Assembly: GCA_943846595.1 (NCBI GenBank)
Contig: OX044355.1
Location: 434,001-498,000, forward strand
Reading direction: 5' to 3'
DNA: 64,000 nucleotides
DNA from: an uncultured Polaribacter sp.
GTDB taxonomy: Bacteria > Bacteroidota > Bacteroidia > Flavobacteriales > Flavobacteriaceae
Position numbers and translations under genes: made by a program. The notes below the pieces were generated by a model. The model saw only the letters and a list, made by a program, of their open reading frames with translations. It made no database searches and was not told the DNA's origin. Positions 59,068 through 64,000 of this stretch are shown here, one piece after another. Each line of letters begins with the position of its first letter. Position 1 is the stretch's first letter.

Positions 59068-60102
59068 CTATTTTTTGTAACTATTTAAATAACTGTTTAA
59101 TTTTAATAAAAGTAATAAAAGGATGGTCGCCAAAGCGAATAATACAGCGAACTGAAATGCCTTATTTTCAATTATTCCCTTAATTTCTTCACCAATCGGT
59201 TGAAAATTATAAATAACATTGATAATTTCATACTCTTTCGATTTGGTTTCTGAAATTTCCTTTAGCTCAAAATTTATTCTTCGATGGGTATTAAAAAGTT
59301 CAATTTCTTTTGTAGGTCTTTCTTTGCTGCCGAAATCAATGTTGGTGCCACTAGATTCCTTTTTTGCTTCTGCCAAGAGCGCCTGCATATAAACACTTCG
59401 TAATGAGTCAACTTGCGATAAGTTTTGTCGGTAAATCGAATCGGTTCGATTTAAATTCTCGTTTGTAAGTTTCTTTAGGTTACTAAAATATGGATTATTA
59501 ATTGCCGCAATAATTACTTCATCTAATTTTTGAAAAACATCTTTTTTTTCAGCAACAACGGTTATTCTGTGTAATTTATAGTCAAAAGTAGTGAACGAAG
59601 TTTGAAATTCCTCAAAATCAAAATCTCGTAAAGCTAAAGTGTCCACTTCTGACATTAAATCGTCATAACTAGAAACTATATCTTTTTGGTTTATAATTGG
59701 ACCAATTATGAACTTTTTCAAAGAACTTGCTTCCTCCTTGGTTAACCCAAATATCTTTTGAAGACCTAGGGTGTCTTTTTGTTTTACAAGATCGCTGTAA
59801 AAATGAATGTTATTGTACAATTGCCTTGAACTTTTAAAGTTGGGCTGTAAGAGCAAGTCTGACGTATACCTTTTTGGAGTTTTCATCTCTATAAAAAAAC
59901 CCACAATAAAACCAAGTACTGCTGCAATTGCAATTTTGACAAGATGTTCTTTTAAAAAAAGTAAAATCATTATGAAAAAATGAAAAATGCTTTTAAAAAG
60001 GTTGCCGATAAAATTGAAGAGATTTGAAAATCCTTTTCCAATAATTACAAATAAAGATCCTAAATCTACCTCTTCTTCGTTGTTTTGTTGTTTGGTTGCC
60101 AT
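59068..60102 (-). CDS. Wzz-like chain-length determinant protein
   Basis: 344 residues with a membrane span near 50-75 (HLVKIAIAAVLGFIVGFFIEM), a large periplasmic region containing helical stretches (KLTNENLNRTDSIYRQNLSQVDSLRSVY), and a second span near 310-332. This two-span plan with PKRYTSDLLLQPNF after the first span is that of Wzz/polysaccharide co-polymerases. No kinase domain is present. It should set chain length together with the Wzy-type proteins. The N-terminus has an extra amphipathic segment (about 15-48) rich in Phe, which is unusual. Confidence 0.8.
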   Translation of the reverse strand: MATKQQNNEEEVDLGSLFVIIGKGFSNLFNFIGNLFKSIFHFFIMILLFLKEHLVKIAIAAVLGFIVGFFIEMKTPKRYTSDLLLQPNFKSSRQLYNNIHFYSDLVKQKDTLGLQKIFGLTKEEASSLKKFIIGPIINQKDIVSSYDDLMSEVDTLALRDFDFEEFQTSFTTFDYKLHRITVVAEKKDVFQKLDEVIIAAINNPYFSNLKKLTNENLNRTDSIYRQNLSQVDSLRSVYMQALLAEAKKESSGTNIDFGSKERPTKEIELFNTHRRINFELKEISETKSKEYEIINVIYNFQPIGEEIKGIIENKAFQFAVLFALATILLLLLLKLNSYLNSYKK

Positions 60103-60125
60103 CGTTATTTTTTTTATTTCTTTTT

Positions 60126-61811
60126 CTAACTGTTAAAAATTTGTTCTATAATTCTTTTTGTAATTGCATAGGTAGGGGTAACGCCCGTCATTCCTAATCC
60201 ACCAGAAGCCAACGTTGCTCCAGTCTCTAAGGGGTTGTCTGATGCGTAATAAGCATACCTTACTTTTACATCTTCTGAAATATTGCCTCTTATTTTAGAA
60301 GCAGATTGAATTGCTTTTTGATAATGGGCCCCTTCCATTTCTAAACCTATGACATTCCAGGTAGAGTCGTGAAAAAACTTTAATAAATCCTTGTTCTGTA
60401 AAGAGGTTCCTAAAACAGAGACCATAGTTCCATCAAAAACTTTAACTCCAAAACCTTCTAAATCTTCTTTTGTCAATTCATTTTTAAAAGGATAATTGTC
60501 TGCGGTTCCTTCAAAAATATGGGCAGAAGGAATCATAATATCTCCTTTTCCACCTTCTAAAATACCTGCTTTCCCCATGATTGAAACCGATTGTACATTC
60601 AAATGAATTTTTTCATTTTTTGACTTGTATGGTTTTAACAATTCATCCATGGTTTCATAGGCTTGTTCTCCAAAAGCGTAATCCATTACAATAATTACAG
60701 GAGACTCTTCTTTAGAATTTCCCTTTGTAAACGTCGTTAAATCCCCATTTATTTTATTGGTATCAATAATTTGCACATTTATATTGGTGCCCGAAGTATC
60801 TTTTAAATAAATCAGTCCATTTTTAGAAGCAAAATCCTTTACTGCTTTTTGTAAGGATGTGCTATTGACCGCACTCATCAGCTCAAAAAGTTCAAAATCT
60901 TTGATCTTTTTAGCTTCCCTTGGCAGTGCTTTTTCTGCATAAATAGAATTTAGCACACTGTGCATATTTGCACTGATAATGTGTATTGGTTTGTGAATTA
61001 AATTATTTTCTAACAGTGTTTTTTTAATGTTGTCTGCCCAAACTTCCCCATAAATATGATGTCCAATTTCCTCTATTAAAACAGAACTGAAGGTTACAGA
61101 ACGTTTTTCTCCTTCACTAGCTTCATCATTGGCCAATTTCCCCAACCAGTAAATTAATTGAAAAAAACGGTGTGGATTTTCATCCGTAGCAAACGTATGA
61201 TATACATTAGAAACTTCACTATAGGATCTTCCTAAAATATTTCCTAGATGGGCAATTGTAAGTTCTCGCGCTTCATTTGATAGTTCTTTTTGAAGCAAAA
61301 CAACCTCCTCTAAATTTTTCCATTCCCGCGTAAAATCTTTTCCATCCTTAATACTTACACGTTCATTTATTTTGTGCGATTCTATAAATAAAAAAGTAAG
61401 GTGCGTTAAAATGTCATAAATTTCTGATCGCCCACGGGTAATCTCGATATTCATTTGATCTTTATCAATCCGATAACAATTTCTTCTTCTTTTTAGAGGA
61501 ATGATCGTTTTGAAGTGAGAGTTTTTATATCCTTCGTCTGCCGTTAAGTTGATAAATTGACATTCTTCGATTCCTTCTGGCAAACGTTCTATAACATACA
61601 CAAGTCCGTTTAATTCAACTCTTTCTTCAGCAATAGAACCATAGATTTCTGGACGAAGAAGTAATAAAGATTTTCGTAAAGTTTCACCAGAGATTCCCAT
61701 CGGCTTGTAAAAGCCTCTACTAAATAAATGACGCATAGAAATGTATAGTTTTTCTATGGCATTTGTAGACTCTTGCGCTCTGGTTCTTTCTATTTTCATT
61801 TGTGATGTCAT
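60126..61811 (-). CDS. DUF6909-type protein with nucleoside phosphorylase-like C-terminus
   Basis: 561 residues, no signal peptide or spans. I recall the family as DUF6909, common in Flavobacteriaceae; the name is from memory. The N-terminal half is helical (KLYISMRHLFSRGFYKPMG ... SEVSNVYHTFA). The C-terminal part (about 380-555) resembles the purine nucleoside phosphorylase/AMP nucleosidase fold: SVSIMGKAGILEGGKGDIMIP, HIFEGTADNYPF, and the key segment VIGLEMEGAHYQKAIQSA, where the EMEG motif normally holds the ribose. It may therefore hydrolyse or bind a nucleotide. It lies 23 bases before the Wzz-like gene and 38 after the protease gene. Confidence 0.75.
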   Translation of the reverse strand: MTSQMKIERTRAQESTNAIEKLYISMRHLFSRGFYKPMGISGETLRKSLLLLRPEIYGSIAEERVELNGLVYVIERLPEGIEECQFINLTADEGYKNSHFKTIIPLKRRRNCYRIDKDQMNIEITRGRSEIYDILTHLTFLFIESHKINERVSIKDGKDFTREWKNLEEVVLLQKELSNEARELTIAHLGNILGRSYSEVSNVYHTFATDENPHRFFQLIYWLGKLANDEASEGEKRSVTFSSVLIEEIGHHIYGEVWADNIKKTLLENNLIHKPIHIISANMHSVLNSIYAEKALPREAKKIKDFELFELMSAVNSTSLQKAVKDFASKNGLIYLKDTSGTNINVQIIDTNKINGDLTTFTKGNSKEESPVIIVMDYAFGEQAYETMDELLKPYKSKNEKIHLNVQSVSIMGKAGILEGGKGDIMIPSAHIFEGTADNYPFKNELTKEDLEGFGVKVFDGTMVSVLGTSLQNKDLLKFFHDSTWNVIGLEMEGAHYQKAIQSASKIRGNISEDVKVRYAYYASDNPLETGATLASGGLGMTGVTPTYAITKRIIEQIFNS

Positions 61812-61849
61812 ACTCGTTTTATTTATGCGAAGATACTCATTTGATTGTT

Positions 61850-63490
61850 TTATTTTCCAGATAAGACTTTCAAATACCTTTTGGGTTGCTTTAATAGCTG
61901 AACTGCCTCCAACACAACACGATCTTCTTTTAACTTGTTTTTATAAACACCTTCTTGATAAAAGTATCGTGTTAAAATTTCTTCTTTTAGGAGATTTTCT
62001 ACAAGATCTTTGTTTTTTGAAATTTCACTGATTTTATCTGCTAAAAGTACTTCTTGAATCTTCTTATATTCTTCATCAATGGTCGTTTCTTTTTCTTTAG
62101 CAATCGAACTGTAAGCCTTTTTAAATAATTGCTCTTCATGCGTTTCAAAAACAGTGTCTTTTTTTAAATAATCTGTAAAATCTTTAAAGACTGAAGTTGA
62201 AAATTGAAATCTTTCCAAATCTGTAAGCGGCTTTTTTTGATAATAATAGTCCGTTACAAAATTAAAAATAGCCCGAGAAGCTAAGAGCTTTTTGGTGGCT
62301 TGAGTAGGTTTGGATGTTTGAATAACAACATCGGGTAAAACACCACCACCGTCATAAACCGCTCTTCCATTTGCTGTTTGAAAAGCATTGATTCCAGCAT
62401 CGGAAAACTTAGGGACATTCCCATTTTCATCCGTATTTGCATAATCCAGTTCTTGGATACAGCGACCACTGGGTGTATAATATTTCGAAATGGTTACTTT
62501 TAATTGAGTTCCATAGGTCAATTCTCGATACCGCTGTACCAGTCCTTTTCCAAAAGAACGTTGCCCCATAATCACAGCCCTATCATAGTCTTGTAGCGCA
62601 CCACTCACAATCTCTGATGCCGATGCAGAACGCCCGTTTACTAAAACAACAATAGGAATCTCTAAATCTAAGGGGGCATTTTTGCTAAAATAGGTATTGC
62701 TCCATTTTTTAACTTTTGCTTTTGTTGAAACAATTTTTTCCCCTTTTGGAAGAAAAAAATTAGAGATATTAATCGCTTCTAAAAGAGATCCCCCCGGATT
62801 AGAGCGCAAGTCGAAAACTAATTTGGTCATTCCTAACTTTTTCAATTTACTGTAGGCTTTTTTTACTTCAAAAGAGGCTTTTTCACTAAACTGTGTAAGG
62901 GGAATATATCCCGTTTCTGAATCAATCATTTCCGCAAAAGGCACCGGGTTTACAATAATTTTATCTCTGCTCAATTCTTTTTTAATAATCCTCCCTTGAC
63001 GCTCAAATTCAACATGAAAAGTACTTTTAGGAATTCCTTTTAAAAAGAGCGCACATTGCTCTTGCTCCATATCTTTTAGAGATTGTCCGTCTACAGAAAT
63101 GATAACATCTCCCGCCTTTAAATTTGCCCGATCTGCAGCATACCCCTTATAAATTTCTTTTAATTGAATTCCTTTCTTTGTATAATAGACCGCAACTCCA
63201 ATACCTCCGTATTCTCCAGCTCGTCTTATACGAGCTTCTTCCACAGCTTGTTCATCGTAAAAACTCGTGTAAGGGTCTAAATCTTTTAAGGTGTTCTGAA
63301 TTGCTTTGTTTGTTAATTCCGCAGGATTAACCTCATCAATATAATACATGTTTAACTCCTTAAACAACGTATTGTAAATCTCTATTTGTTTGGCAACTTC
63401 AAAAAAATTAGATTTAAAGGAGTACGTCAAAAAAAGGCTAACTCCAATGAGAACAACAACTGTACTTTTTTTAAAATTAAATAGGTGCAT
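61850..63490 (-). CDS. S41-family C-terminal processing peptidase
   Basis: 546 residues from ATG 63490, which overlaps the rnpA stop by 14 bases; a TTG at 63517 is less likely. A signal anchor (about 8-25) is followed by an S41 N-terminal region (YIDEVNPAELTNKAIQNTLKDLDPYTSF), a PDZ domain (GGIGVAVYYTKKGIQLKEIYKGYAADRANLKAGDVIISVDG, about 90-170), and the protease core with LVFDLRSNPGGSLLEAINI, catalytic Ser in NGRSASASEIVSGALQDYDRA and Lys in QRSFGKGLVQ. A C-terminal helical extension follows. These periplasmic proteases trim or degrade exported proteins. The rnpA-S41 pairing is frequent in this family. Confidence 0.94.
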   Translation of the reverse strand: MHLFNFKKSTVVVLIGVSLFLTYSFKSNFFEVAKQIEIYNTLFKELNMYYIDEVNPAELTNKAIQNTLKDLDPYTSFYDEQAVEEARIRRAGEYGGIGVAVYYTKKGIQLKEIYKGYAADRANLKAGDVIISVDGQSLKDMEQEQCALFLKGIPKSTFHVEFERQGRIIKKELSRDKIIVNPVPFAEMIDSETGYIPLTQFSEKASFEVKKAYSKLKKLGMTKLVFDLRSNPGGSLLEAINISNFFLPKGEKIVSTKAKVKKWSNTYFSKNAPLDLEIPIVVLVNGRSASASEIVSGALQDYDRAVIMGQRSFGKGLVQRYRELTYGTQLKVTISKYYTPSGRCIQELDYANTDENGNVPKFSDAGINAFQTANGRAVYDGGGVLPDVVIQTSKPTQATKKLLASRAIFNFVTDYYYQKKPLTDLERFQFSTSVFKDFTDYLKKDTVFETHEEQLFKKAYSSIAKEKETTIDEEYKKIQEVLLADKISEISKNKDLVENLLKEEILTRYFYQEGVYKNKLKEDRVVLEAVQLLKQPKRYLKVLSGK

Positions 63491-63869
63491 CGGTTTTCTT
63501 TTTAGTTTCCGCGACAAACAATGTCAACAGCTTAGTCATTTTAGCATACATTTCTTCGTACTTTATTTCTTCTTTACCAAGGTACGAAATCATAAAAACA
63601 TAAGGGGTTTGAAGATGATCGTACAAAATTTCTTTTTGCAAACGATACGATTCTCGTAGTAATCTTTTAATTCGATTTCTATCAACTGCCGACTTAAAAT
63701 TTCTTTTAGAAACGGAAACACCCACTTGAGCAGGAAAATCTGAAGTATGTTTTGTTTGCAAATACACCATTCTTAAAGGAAAAGATTTCACAGAACTTCC
63801 CTGCTCATATAATTTTTCAATTAGTTTTTTGCTTTTTAATCGCTCCAATTTTCCTAAGGTGTGCTTCAT
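63477..63869 (-). CDS. rnpA: Ribonuclease P protein component
   Basis: 130 residues from ATG 63869; the frame begins 15 codons earlier, but family members start MKHTLGKLERLKSKKLIEKLY. The RNase P motif is present as VGVSVSKRNFKSAVDRNRIKRLLRESYR, with the basic RNR segment. It binds the catalytic RNA and helps mature tRNA 5' ends. rpmH, often upstream of rnpA, is not in the remaining 131 bases, which hold no recognisable gene. The 3' end overlaps the protease gene. Confidence 0.95.
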   Translation of the reverse strand: MKHTLGKLERLKSKKLIEKLYEQGSSVKSFPLRMVYLQTKHTSDFPAQVGVSVSKRNFKSAVDRNRIKRLLRESYRLQKEILYDHLQTPYVFMISYLGKEEIKYEEMYAKMTKLLTLFVAETKKKTDAPI

Positions 63870-64000
63870 CTTTACAAACTTAAAAGAAAACAATAACTTT
63901 TTATCATTTTCCAATCGTTAACTTTAAAAAACATCCGTATTTTTAACTCTAATTTAACGCAATTATTTTTATTGTAGAACTGTTAAATATTAAACAATAT

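Overview
The window reads as a chromosomal segment of a marine-type member of the Flavobacteriaceae (Bacteroidota, similar to Polaribacter or Tenacibaculum). This is an inference. It rests on the low GC content, near absence of Shine-Dalgarno sites, frequent TTG starts, repeated TAnnTTTG (-7) promoter boxes typical of the Bacteroidota sigma factor, and gene strings common in this family (sigma-54 activator-lptE-TPR-secG-groESL; atpD-atpC apart from the other ATP synthase genes; nucleotidyltransferase-TPR-DUF4292-EnvC; rnpA-S41 protease). Almost every gene is chromosomal housekeeping or cell-envelope. I see no tRNA, rRNA, insertion sequence, prophage or CRISPR array.

Layout. 1-4.6 kb (+): end of a sigma-54 activator, lptE, a TPR protein, secG, then groES-groEL between two clear terminators. 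4.6-8.4 kb: an AhpD-like protein, an OsmC protein, recJ, then a scar holding two gene remnants fused back to back. 8.4-17 kb (-): atpDC, two paralogous outer-membrane barrels (one with TSP3 repeats and an OmpA domain, one barrel only), kbl and an AddA-like helicase-nuclease. 17.2-21.6 kb: a metal-homeostasis island with a ZIP transporter and DtxR/MntR-type regulator, divergent from a TonB-dependent receptor and a thioredoxin-like protein. 21.6-30.3 kb: a third barrel, mfd, an EamA transporter, an unannotated kinase-like protein, dprA, a SPOR-domain protein and a thioesterase. 30.4-32 kb: a FAD oxidoreductase pseudogene with one stop and one frameshift. 32-37.7 kb (-): EnvC-like protein, DUF4292 lipoprotein, TPR protein, sugar nucleotidyltransferase and a dual-ATPase peptide ABC protein. 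37.7-43.5 kb: an ABC-F protein with a structured leader, a 5'-truncated exonuclease, a PhoB/PhoR-like pair and purD.

43.5-60.1 kb (-) is a Wzx/Wzy-type surface polysaccharide locus: initiating phosphotransferase, several glycosyltransferases, an acetyltransferase, two Wzy-like polymerase/ligase proteins (one fused to a glycosyltransferase), a flippase, GDP-fucose genes gmd-fcl, dTDP-sugar genes rmlBAC (no rmlD here) and a Wzz-like protein. Its core (about 45.7-54.3 kb) is visibly more AT-rich than the flanks and contains a disrupted gene and a 25-bp repeat, which suggests exchange by recombination. The window closes with a DUF6909-type protein bearing a nucleosidase-like C-terminus, an S41 protease and rnpA.

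The observations most worth following are the kinase-like hypothetical protein, the ABC-F leader with terminator-like hairpin and small upstream ORF, the Wzy-glycosyltransferase fusion, the nucleosidase-like protein beside the polysaccharide locus, and several distinct pseudogenes that record recent gene loss.
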